The translations under genes were made by a program, and so were the position numbers. The notes under the pieces were generated by a model. That model ran no database searches, was not told where the DNA came from, and was given only the letters and a program-made list of their open reading frames with translations. 7,758 nucleotides of DNA from DASUFI01 sp036274635 (GTDB taxonomy: Bacteria; Planctomycetota; B15-G4), in assembly GCA_036274635.1 (NCBI GenBank), contig DASUFI010000271.1, positions 1 through 7,758 of the forward strand. Reading direction: 5' to 3'. Below, piece by piece: positions 1-6,424 of this stretch (its first letter is position 1; each line of letters begins with the position of its first letter).

Positions 1-40
1 CGGCTTGACCGGCGGGGGACGGGGCCCTAGGGTCGCGCCC

Positions 41-1096
41 ATGACTCCCAGCACCATGCTCCTCGTCCTCTCGACGCTCGTGGCTGCGGCCGCGCCGCAA
101 GACCACTCGACGCGCACCTCGGGCGGGCCCACGCTGCGGCCCCTGTGGGAGCGCCAGCTCGGCGTCGCTCGCGGCGCGAGCCTGCGCACGTGCCGGGCCG
201 TGGGGCCCCGCGTGCTCGTGGTGGACGCGGCCGGCGGCGTCACGGCGCTGGATCCGGCCAGCGGCGCGATCCAGTGGTTCGTGCAGGCGCCCGGTCCGGT
301 GACGGCCTTCCTGCCCAGCGATGGCGGCGCCATCGCGACCGCGAGCGGCACGGACGTGCTGGCCATCGACGGCGCCACCGGCCGGCGCGTCTTCCAGGTG
401 CAGTCGGCCAGCGCCCCCGCCTACAGCCCCTGCTCGGACGGCCGCCTGCTCTATGTCCCGGCCCTGCTGGGCGACATGCTCGTGGCCTGGGACATGAGCA
501 CCGGCACGCGCGCCTGGGAGTGCCACATGCCCGCGCACTTCGCGGGCCCGGCCACCGTCACGGGGAGCCAGGGCACGGGCAGCGTGCTGGTGCCCACGGC
601 GGACGGCCTGCTGCGCGCCGTCCCGGCGCAGCTCGGGGTCCCCGAGCGCGAGCGCTGGACGCAGCGCGTCGGCACGATCCTGGGCGCCCCGCTCGTCGTC
701 GGCCAGCTCATCCTGGTCGCCAGCAGCGACCGCGCGGTCATCGCGCTCGACGCCCCGTCGGGCGTCGTGAAGTGGAAGCACTTCACCGGCGCGCCCGTGC
801 GCAGCCCGCCCGTCGTCGTGGGCGAGCGTGTCGTGGTCCGGACCAGCGAGTCGCTCGTCGCTCTCGACCTGGCCACGGGCGCGTCGGCCTGGGAACAGCC
901 CGAGTCCGCCCTCCCGCTGGGCGAGGTGGGCGGGGAGCTGCTCGTGCGCGCGCCCCGTGGCGGCTGCGAGTGGCGCGAGATCGCCACCGGACGACTCATC
1001 ACGGGCGGCCTGCCGGCGGGCTCCATCGCGGCCAGCGGCATGCTCGTCGAGTTGAGCTCCGGCGCCATCGCCGGCTGGAAGCGCAGCGAGCACTGA
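41..1096 (+). CDS. Exported PQQ-repeat beta-propeller protein, function unknown
   Basis: The product is a predicted secreted or periplasmic protein of 351 residues. The N-terminus has a short hydrophobic stretch (residues 6-18, LLVLSTLVAAAA region) ending near Ala-Pro-Gln, which looks like a signal peptide without a lipobox cysteine. At least five PQQ-type blade motifs of the form (A)LD-x-x-(S/T)G-x-x-x-W are visible at residues about 70-79, 108-118, 149-159, 236-245 and 275-284, as in beta-propellers of the PQQ dehydrogenase/BamB fold. This fold does not prove that PQQ is bound; many members are scaffolds, and I see no dehydrogenase catalytic region. Start choice: ATG at 41 has AGGG 8 nt upstream; ATG at 56 would also keep the signal peptide, and an in-frame TTG at 5 is less likely. 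It converges on tilS with a 27-bp gap. The substrate or partner cannot be told from sequence. Confidence 0.85.
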   Translation: MTPSTMLLVLSTLVAAAAPQDHSTRTSGGPTLRPLWERQLGVARGASLRTCRAVGPRVLVVDAAGGVTALDPASGAIQWFVQAPGPVTAFLPSDGGAIATASGTDVLAIDGATGRRVFQVQSASAPAYSPCSDGRLLYVPALLGDMLVAWDMSTGTRAWECHMPAHFAGPATVTGSQGTGSVLVPTADGLLRAVPAQLGVPERERWTQRVGTILGAPLVVGQLILVASSDRAVIALDAPSGVVKWKHFTGAPVRSPPVVVGERVVVRTSESLVALDLATGASAWEQPESALPLGEVGGELLVRAPRGGCEWREIATGRLITGGLPAGSIAASGMLVELSSGAIAGWKRSEH

Positions 1097-1123
1097 GGCG
1101 CGGCGCAGCTCGCGCACACGCCA

Positions 1124-2173
1124 TCAGCCGGCCAGCAGCGCGCCGACGGCGCGTGCGGCGGGCTCGCCGGCTGCTGGCGCGTCGTCGGGCAGGCGCAGGA
1201 CGTCGCCGTGCAGCAGCACCCGCAGGGGCGCGGGCTCGGCCGGCAGCAGCAGCTCGCCGCCACGACGCAGGCGCTCGTCGAGCTGGCGCAGGACCGCCGC
1301 GCGCGGGTCGAGGCGCCGGGGTCGCTGCAGCGCGAGGCCCAGCAGACGCAGGACCTCGGCCACGAACTCCGCGCGGGGCTCGCCGGGCGGCGCCTGCAGG
1401 GCGCGCAGCGCGAGACGCGCGCCGAGGCCCTCCTCGCGCAGGTGCAGCTCGAGCTGCGCGGCGGCGGCCAGCACGCGGCGCTGGAGGCGCGCGCGCGCCG
1501 CGGCGCGCAGCGCCAGCAGCTCCGAGCGGGTCGACGGCGGCTGCGAGGCGAGCCAGGCGCGCAGCGCATTGCGCGGGACTCGGAGGTCCGCGTTGCTCTC
1601 GTCCTCCACGTGCGGCAGGCCGGCGGCCTCTCGGCCGGCGCGCAGCTCGGCGCGCCCGGGCGGCGCGGCCAGCGCGAGGAAGGGCCGCAGCAGCAGCACG
1701 CCCGGCGCCAGCGGACGCAGCACGGGCATGCCGGCCAGCGCGCGGTCGCCCGAGTGACCGCGGCGCAGGCGCAGCAGCAAGGTCTCGAGGTCGTCGTCGA
1801 GGTGGTGCGCCAGCAGGATGAAGGGCGCCTGCAGGCGGCGGGCCTGCAGGGCCAGCGCGGCCAGCCGGCGGCGGCGCGCGGCCGTCTCGTGGCGCGCGGG
1901 GTCGGCGGCGGTGGGCGGCGCGTGCAGCACGTGGCAGGCCAGCCCGAGGCGCGCGCACAGGTCCTGCACGAAGGCCGCGTCGCGATCGGCGGCGGCCCGC
2001 AGGCCGTGGTGCACGTGGGCGACCTCGAACGGCCCGTCGAGCTGCGCGCGAGCGGCGGCCAGGAGGGCCACGCTGTCGCTGCCGCCGGAGACGGCCAGCA
2101 GCACGCGCGCGCCGCGGGGCAGCAGGGCGCGCGAGGCGAGGCGCAGCGGGCGGCACGGCTCGGCGATGGTCAC
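1124..2173 (-). CDS. tilS: tRNA(Ile)-lysidine synthase TilS, short form
   Basis: TilS is a cytoplasmic PP-loop ATPase that attaches lysine to C34 of tRNA-Ile(CAU), so that it reads AUA and is charged with isoleucine. The product has 349 residues. The PP-loop SGGSDS is at residues 29-34, HVHHGLR at 53-59, and HHLDDDLET at 123-131, followed by the LLLRL-RG and LAGM segments. A later segment with DESNADL and PRNALR matches the family's 'D-SN-D-RN-R' signature. At 349 residues it is shorter than the E. coli enzyme (about 430) and nearer the compact forms, so the C-terminal domains are probably reduced. The start is GTG at 2173 with no clear Shine-Dalgarno sequence. A TATGCT hexamer 6 nt upstream of the GTG could make the mRNA leaderless. 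Oddity: Asp128 sits where Gln is usual in HH-x-DDQ-x-ET. The gene is divergent from gap. Confidence 0.93.
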   Translation of the reverse strand: MTIAEPCRPLRLASRALLPRGARVLLAVSGGSDSVALLAAARAQLDGPFEVAHVHHGLRAAADRDAAFVQDLCARLGLACHVLHAPPTAADPARHETAARRRRLAALALQARRLQAPFILLAHHLDDDLETLLLRLRRGHSGDRALAGMPVLRPLAPGVLLLRPFLALAAPPGRAELRAGREAAGLPHVEDESNADLRVPRNALRAWLASQPPSTRSELLALRAAARARLQRRVLAAAAQLELHLREEGLGARLALRALQAPPGEPRAEFVAEVLRLLGLALQRPRRLDPRAAVLRQLDERLRRGGELLLPAEPAPLRVLLHGDVLRLPDDAPAAGEPAARAVGALLAG

Positions 2174-2253
2174 GCCGCGAGCATATTTCGTGCGGGCGGC
2201 CGGGCGGTTAAGCTGAGGCGCCTTTTCTCCGCCCCCGCCAGGAACACCCCGCG
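2174..2253. promoter_or_regulatory. Divergent tilS/gap intergenic region, putative promoters
   Basis: This 80-bp gap must hold the promoters for both divergent genes unless they start inside the neighbouring coding regions. Its only AT-rich patch is at 2182-2188 (CATATTT on the plus strand). On the minus strand, TATGCT (2185 to 2180) resembles a -10 box facing tilS, and its expected transcription start falls on or beside the GTG at 2173. The possible minus-strand -35 TTAACC (2211 to 2206) would need a 20-bp spacer, which is poor. On the plus strand CATATT (2182-2187) is a weak -10 candidate for gap, with no convincing -35. AGGA at 2240-2243, 10 nt before the gap ATG, is the probable ribosome binding site. 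The promoter assignments are tentative. Confidence 0.35.
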
Positions 2254-3264
<1,011 letters not shown>

Positions 3265-3268
3265 TGCC

Positions 3269-4447
3269 ATGACGCGCTTCCGCAGCGTGGACCAGCTCGA
3301 GGTCGAGGGCCGCCGCGTCCTCGTGCGCCTCGACCTCAACGTGCCGCTCAAGGGCGGCAGGATCACGGACGACCTGCGCATCCGCGAGGCCATGCCCACG
3401 GTGCGCTCGATCCTCGAGCGCGGCGGCATCGCGGTGTGCATGAGCCACCTCGGCCGCCCCAAGGGCGTGGACGAGGGTCTGCGCCTCGCGCCGGTGGCCG
3501 CCCGCATGAGCGAGCTGCTGGGCAAGCCGGTGACGGCCTTCACGGAGATCAACTCGGACGCGGTGGCCGCCGCGGTGCGGCGCCTGCCGCCCGGCTCGGT
3601 GGCGCTGCTCGAGAACCTGCGCTTCGACCCGGGCGAGCAGAAGGGCGACCCGGCCTTCACGCAGCGCCTCGCCGCGCTCGGCGATCTCTACGTGGACGAC
3701 GCCTTCGGCACCGCGCACCGGCCCGACGCCTCGGTGGCCGGCGTGCCCGCGCTGCTGGGCAAGGACAAGGTGGCCGCGGGCTTCCTCATGGCCAAGGAGC
3801 TGGCCGCCTTCGCGCGCGTGCTCGAGGATCCGCAGCGCCCGCTGGTCGCGATCCTGGGCGGCGCCAAGGTCGCCGACAAGCTGGCCGTGGTGAAGAACCT
3901 GCTCGAGCGCGTGGACGCCGTGCTCATCGGCGGCGCGATGGCCTACACCTTCCTCCAGGCGCGGAGCGTGCCGGTGGGCGCCTCGCGCGTGGAGCGGGAC
4001 TTCCTCGAGGAGTGCAAGACGGTCCTCGCGCGCGCCCGCGTGCGCGGCGTGAAGATCGAGCTCCCGAGCGACCACCTGTGCGCGCCGAGCTTCGAGAGCG
4101 ACGAGGCGCGGCCGTGCGAGGTCATTCCGGACGGGATGATGGGCCTGGACATCGGGCCCGCGACGGCCGCGCGCTACGGCGAGGCGATCGCGAAGGCCGG
4201 CACGGTGGTGTGGAACGGCCCGATGGGCGTGTTCGAGCGGCCGGCGTACGCGGCGGGCACGAAGGCCGTGGCGCAGGCCGTCGCGGCCTGCAAGGGTTAC
4301 ACGGTGGTGGGCGGCGGCGACAGCGCGGCCGCCATCGCGCAGTTCGGGCTGGCGGACAAGGTCAAGCACGTGAGCACCGGCGGCGGCGCGTCACTCGAGC
4401 TGCTCGAGGGGCAGGAGCTGCCGGGGATCAAGGCGCTCGAAGTCTAG
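3269..4447 (+). CDS. pgk: Phosphoglycerate kinase
   Basis: The enzyme transfers the acyl phosphate of 1,3-bisphosphoglycerate to ADP, giving 3-phosphoglycerate and ATP, in the cytoplasm. It has 392 residues, a normal bacterial length. The N-terminal substrate domain shows VRLDLNVP (residues 19-26, the family's VR-D-NVP signature), SHLGRP (59-64), LLENLRF and DDAFGTAHR. The C-terminal nucleotide domain shows LGGAKVADKL, the WNGPMGVFE segment, GGGDS (348-352) and STGGGASLE. Minor departures from the commonest consensus are Leu for Val and Phe in the first signature, and Asp for Asn in DDAFG; neither removes a catalytic residue. The start ATG lies 4 nt after the gap stop with no good Shine-Dalgarno sequence, so translation is probably coupled to gap. 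A stem-loop begins directly after the TAG stop. Confidence 0.97.
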   Translation: MTRFRSVDQLEVEGRRVLVRLDLNVPLKGGRITDDLRIREAMPTVRSILERGGIAVCMSHLGRPKGVDEGLRLAPVAARMSELLGKPVTAFTEINSDAVAAAVRRLPPGSVALLENLRFDPGEQKGDPAFTQRLAALGDLYVDDAFGTAHRPDASVAGVPALLGKDKVAAGFLMAKELAAFARVLEDPQRPLVAILGGAKVADKLAVVKNLLERVDAVLIGGAMAYTFLQARSVPVGASRVERDFLEECKTVLARARVRGVKIELPSDHLCAPSFESDEARPCEVIPDGMMGLDIGPATAARYGEAIAKAGTVVWNGPMGVFERPAYAAGTKAVAQAVAACKGYTVVGGGDSAAAIAQFGLADKVKHVSTGGGASLELLEGQELPGIKALEV

Positions 4448-4467
4448 GAAGGGCGGGCGTGCCCTTC
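4448..4467 (+). terminator. Stem-loop at the pgk stop, possible terminator or 3'-end stabiliser
   Basis: GAAGGGC (4448-4454) and GCCCTTC (4461-4467) are exact reverse complements around a 6-nt loop, beginning on the base after the pgk TAG stop. The position suits a transcript 3' end. No T-tract follows (the next bases are GACGAGTGAG), so it is not a classical intrinsic terminator. It may instead protect the 3' end of the gap-pgk mRNA or cause pausing. The last 9 bases overlap the first unit of the tandem repeat. Confidence 0.35.
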
Positions 4468-4556
4468 GACGAGTGAGAGCGGCGGGAGGGGTTGGTTGTG
4501 CCCTCCACGAGCGCTGAAGCGGCGGCACGGGTTGGGTGTGCCCTCCACGCGCGCTG
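4459..4556 (+). repeat. Tandem repeat, 39/40-bp unit, about 2.5 copies
   Basis: Three successive units begin with GTGCCCT at 4459, 4498 and 4538. Unit 1 (39 nt, 4459-4497) and unit 2 (40 nt, 4498-4537) share the order GTGCCCTYC, then CGA or ACGAG, then GCGGCGG, then GGGTTGG. Unit 3 stops after GTGCCCTCCACG-C-GCGCTG (4538-4556), where it matches unit 2 at 18 of 19 positions. Units 2 and 3 are closer to each other than to unit 1. The units contain no open reading frame that I would defend. The spacing of about 40 bp is not a multiple of three, which argues against a coding origin. The array runs almost directly into the palindrome at 4559. Confidence 0.7.
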
Positions 4557-4558
4557 GG

Positions 4559-4646
4559 TCGACTACGAGCAGCTTTTTCAATGTGCGGTCGTGGGGCGGC
4601 GAAGGCAGCAACGTGCGCGCACATTGAAAAACCTGCGCGTCGTCGA
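4559..4646. repeat. 88-bp imperfect palindrome with 29-bp arms
   Basis: The left arm is 4559-4587 and the right arm 4618-4646, with a 30-nt centre. They match as reverse complements at 26 of 29 positions. The inner 14 bp are exact (TTTTTCAATGTGCG at 4574-4587 against 4618-4631). As RNA or as single-stranded DNA this would fold into a long stem. The T5 and A5 runs lie inside the stem, so it is not a usual rho-independent terminator. The 8-mer TACGAGCA occurs in the left arm (4564-4571) and again just outside the right arm (4649-4656), each preceded by TCGA. The size and symmetry resemble REP/BIME or MITE-like dispersed elements, but no transposase or clear target duplication is visible, so its class is unproven. 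Confidence 0.75.
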
Positions 4647-4680
4647 GGTACGAGCATGCGCGGTTGAGGTGGTGCGCGAG

Positions 4681-4749
4681 CCTTCCCTTGCGTACCGGGG
4701 AGGGAGTGGTGCCAAGGCGTCGAGAGTGCGACGATCCTGGGGTGGCCCC
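4681..4749 (+). promoter_or_regulatory. Structured leader at the rpe translation start
   Basis: Three small hairpins lie just upstream of or over the rpe start. CCTTCCC (4681-4687) pairs with GGGAGGG (4698-4704), with one G-U pair and a 10-nt loop. CGTCG (4718-4722) pairs with CGACG (4729-4733). TGGGG (4738-4742) pairs with CCCCA (4746-4750 begins CCCCA) across the GTG codon at 4742. The first hairpin contains the only good Shine-Dalgarno-like sequence here, GGGGAGGG (4697-4704), which is 5 nt from an in-frame GTG at 4709. Such pairing could restrain initiation. In DNA this rich in G and C, short stems arise often by chance, so a regulatory role is only a possibility. Confidence 0.3.
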
Positions 4750-5404
4750 ACCGGTCAAGATCGCGCCCTCGCTGCTGTCCGCCGACTTCGTGCGGCTGGC
4801 GGACGACGTCCGCAAGGTCGAGGACGCCGGTGCCGACTGGCTGCACGTGGACGTCATGGACGGCCACTTCGTGCCGAACCTCACGATCGGGATCCCGGTC
4901 GTCGAGGCGCTGAAGAAGGTCGCGCGCAAGCCGCTCGACGTGCACATCATGATCAGCGACCCCGTAGCCTATGCCGAGCGCTACGTGAGGGCCGGCGCGC
5001 ACGTGCTCACCTGCCACGTCGAGACGAAGCCCGAGGCGCTGGCGCTCATCCGCAAGGCGGGCGCGAAGGCGGGCCTCGCCATCAACCCCGAGACGGACGT
5101 GGCCCGCGCCCGCGACCACCTGCCGCAGGCCGACATGATCCTCGTGATGTCGGTGCACCCCGGCTTCGGCGGCCAGTCCTTCATGCCCGAGGTGCTGCCC
5201 AAGATCGAGCGGCTGCGCGAGTGGGGCTACGCGGGCGACATCGAGATCGACGGCGGCATCGGGCCGGCGACCATCGGCGACGCGGCGGCCGCGGGCGCGA
5301 ACGTCTTCGTGGCGGGCTCGGCCGTGTTCAGGAGCCCGGACTGGCGCGCGACCATCGCGACGCTGCGCGAGACGGCGCAGCGCCGCCTGGGCGTGAAGGT
5401 CTAG
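4742..5404 (+). CDS. rpe: Ribulose-phosphate 3-epimerase
   Basis: The enzyme interconverts ribulose 5-phosphate and xylulose 5-phosphate in the pentose phosphate (or Calvin) pathway, in the cytoplasm. It is a 220-residue TIM barrel, normal for the family. It begins with KIAPSLLSADF (residues 6-16). Metal and catalytic residues are His35 and Asp37 in HVDVMDGHFVPN, His68 in DVHIM, and Asp170 in EIDGGI. The loop SVHPGFGGQ (137-145) and the later VAGSAVF phosphate-binding segment are present. Start choice: GTG 4742 places the first strand at the usual distance from the N-terminus but has no clear Shine-Dalgarno sequence. An in-frame GTG at 4709 has one and would add 11 residues rich in Arg and acidic residues, which are not typical of the family. 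The gene is followed after 3 nt by accD. The repeat-rich gap upstream separates it from pgk. Confidence 0.95.
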   Translation: MAPPVKIAPSLLSADFVRLADDVRKVEDAGADWLHVDVMDGHFVPNLTIGIPVVEALKKVARKPLDVHIMISDPVAYAERYVRAGAHVLTCHVETKPEALALIRKAGAKAGLAINPETDVARARDHLPQADMILVMSVHPGFGGQSFMPEVLPKIERLREWGYAGDIEIDGGIGPATIGDAAAAGANVFVAGSAVFRSPDWRATIATLRETAQRRLGVKV

Positions 5405-5407
5405 GGC

Positions 5408-6262
5408 ATGGCCAACCTCCCCTGGCTGCGGCACCGCAAGAAGGACATCCCGGGCGACCTGTGGCAGCGCTGCCCCTCGTGCGACGCGACGGTCTTCAAC
5501 AAGGACCTGGACGAGCGACTGAAGACCTGTCCGAAGTGCATGTTCCACTTCCCGCTCAGCAGCCACCTGCGCATCGCCTACACGCTCGATCCGGGCAGCT
5601 GGCAGGAGTTCGACGCCTCCATGGAGACGGTGGACGCGCTGGGCTTCGTGGACAAGAAGCCCTACCCGGCCAAGCTGGCGGACACGACGGTGAGCACGGG
5701 CGTGAAGGAGGCCATGCGCTACGGCCTCGGCACGCTGGAGGGCCGGCCGCTGGTCTTCGGCACGCTGGAGTTCCGCTTCATGGGCGGCAGCATGGGCGTC
5801 GTCGTGGGCGAGAAGGTGACGCGCGCCATCGAGCTGGCGCAGCGGCGGCGGCTGCCGCTGGTGCTGGTCTCGGCCTCGGGCGGCGCGCGCATGCACGAGG
5901 GCATCCTCTCGCTCATGCAGATGGCCAAGACCTGCTCGGCGCTCTTCGCGCTGCGCGAGGCGGGCGGCTTCTACGTCTCGCTGTGCACGCACCCGACCAC
6001 CGGCGGCGTCACGGCCAGCTGGGCCATGGCGGCGGACGTGATCCTCGCCGAGCCCGGCGCGCTCATCGGCTTCGCGGGCCCGCGCGTCATCGAGGGCACG
6101 ATCAAGAAGAAGCTGCCCGCCGGCTTCCAGACCTCGGAGTTCCTGCTGGACAAGGGCCAGATCGACGGCATCGTGCCGCGGATGGAGCTGCGCGCGACGC
6201 TGACGCGCATCCTGAGCTACGCGCCGTGGGGCGGCCTTGCGCCCGCCGGCAGCGGCACCTAG
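5408..6262 (+). CDS. accD: Acetyl-CoA carboxylase carboxyltransferase subunit beta
   Basis: AccD pairs with AccA to form the cytoplasmic carboxyltransferase that moves CO2 from carboxybiotin to acetyl-CoA, giving malonyl-CoA, the committed step of fatty acid synthesis. The product has 284 residues, slightly shorter than E. coli AccD (about 304). An N-terminal four-cysteine zinc ribbon is complete (Cys22, Cys25, Cys41, Cys44). The crotonase-fold body carries SASGGARMHEG (155-165) and GGVTAS (199-204), the glycine-rich turns that form the oxyanion and CoA site. It ends with the typical IGFAGPRVIEGTI, LPAGFQTSEFLL and GQIDGIV stretches. The ATG at 5408 has AAGG 8 nt upstream inside the end of rpe, so the two are probably one transcript. 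accA is not in the window. A tRNA gene begins 21 bp after the stop. Confidence 0.97.
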   Translation: MANLPWLRHRKKDIPGDLWQRCPSCDATVFNKDLDERLKTCPKCMFHFPLSSHLRIAYTLDPGSWQEFDASMETVDALGFVDKKPYPAKLADTTVSTGVKEAMRYGLGTLEGRPLVFGTLEFRFMGGSMGVVVGEKVTRAIELAQRRRLPLVLVSASGGARMHEGILSLMQMAKTCSALFALREAGGFYVSLCTHPTTGGVTASWAMAADVILAEPGALIGFAGPRVIEGTIKKKLPAGFQTSEFLLDKGQIDGIVPRMELRATLTRILSYAPWGGLAPAGSGT

Positions 6263-6283
6263 ACTCTCGCCCCTTCGTCCGGG

Positions 6284-6360
6284 TCCCCGATAGCTCAGTT
6301 GGTTAGAGCATCTGACTGTTAATCAGAGGGTCGGTGGTTCGAGTCCACCTCGGGGAGCCA
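6284..6360 (+). tRNA. tRNA-Asn (anticodon GTT), CCA encoded
   Basis: A full cloverleaf can be drawn. The acceptor stem is 6284-6290 with 6350-6356 (TCCCCGA/TCGGGGA, 7 exact pairs). The D arm is GCTC/GAGC (6293-6296 with 6306-6309), and the anticodon stem is TCTGA/TCAGA (6311-6315 with 6323-6327). The loop CTGTTAA has anticodon GTT at 6318-6320, which reads asparagine codons. The T arm is GGTGG/CCACC with loop TTCGAGT (6338-6344). The discriminator is G6357 and CCA is encoded at 6358-6360. It lies 21 bp after accD on the same strand, with no obvious promoter between. It may be cut from an accD transcript or use a promoter within accD. Confidence 0.98.
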
Positions 6361-6393
6361 AAGCGCCACGCGGCCCCCGCCGCGAGCGACACC

Positions 6394-6424
6394 AGGAGGC
6401 GCGTGCCGCGGCACGCGATGCGAT
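6394..6424 (+). promoter_or_regulatory. AGGAGG, 18-nt palindrome, start: structured ribosome binding site
   Basis: AGGAGG (6394-6399) is the strongest Shine-Dalgarno sequence in the window, yet it lies 25 nt before the ATG at 6425, too far for normal use. The 18 bases right after it (6400-6417, CGCGTGCCGCGGCACGCG) are an exact palindrome that can fold as a 7-bp stem with a CGCG tetraloop. Seven bases (6418-6424) then lead to the ATG. If the stem folds, the effective spacing becomes about 7 nt, which is near optimal. The palindrome could also be a protein-binding operator. The stem is seen in the sequence; its role is inference. Confidence 0.5.

Noticed and set aside
1..30. Possible C-terminal end of an upstream gene (frame 1 open from the edge to a TAG at 28-30)
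   Set aside because: Only nine codons are visible with no recognisable sequence; another frame also stops at 6-8, so no gene end can be supported.
451..2156. Long open frames overlapping the PQQ-repeat gene and tilS on both strands (for example minus 451-1569 and 999-2156, plus 145-1821 and 1208-2356)
   Set aside because: Their translations are Arg/Ala/Pro/Gly-rich low-complexity sequence with no motifs, as expected from out-of-frame reading of very GC-rich genes; tilS and the propeller gene have clear family motifs.
4459..4646. CRISPR array in the repeat block
   Set aside because: There are fewer than three full units, no unique spacers between them and no cas genes; the units are contiguous tandem copies followed by one palindrome.
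4624..4654. A sigma-70 promoter for rpe using TTGAAA (4624-4629) with a downstream TACGAG
   Set aside because: The spacer would be 19 bp and the -10 match is weak; the TTGAAA is part of the palindrome arm. It is not strong enough to list as a feature.
4391..5992. A 533-codon minus-strand frame opposite rpe and accD, and a 168-codon minus frame (4444-4950) covering the repeat block
   Set aside because: They are rich in His, Arg and Ala, have no recognisable motif, and lie opposite conserved genes. The 4444-4950 frame merely reads through the tandem repeat and palindrome.
4492..6306. A 604-codon plus-strand frame over the repeat block, rpe and accD
   Set aside because: It is out of frame with two well-supported enzymes, shows no domain motif and is highly Arg/Gly/Ala-rich, so it reflects a lack of stops in GC-rich DNA.
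6361..6424. The palindrome at 6400-6417 as a terminator of the tRNA-Asn transcript
   Set aside because: No T-run follows; the next bases are ATGCGAT and then the coding start, so a leader hairpin or operator fits better.
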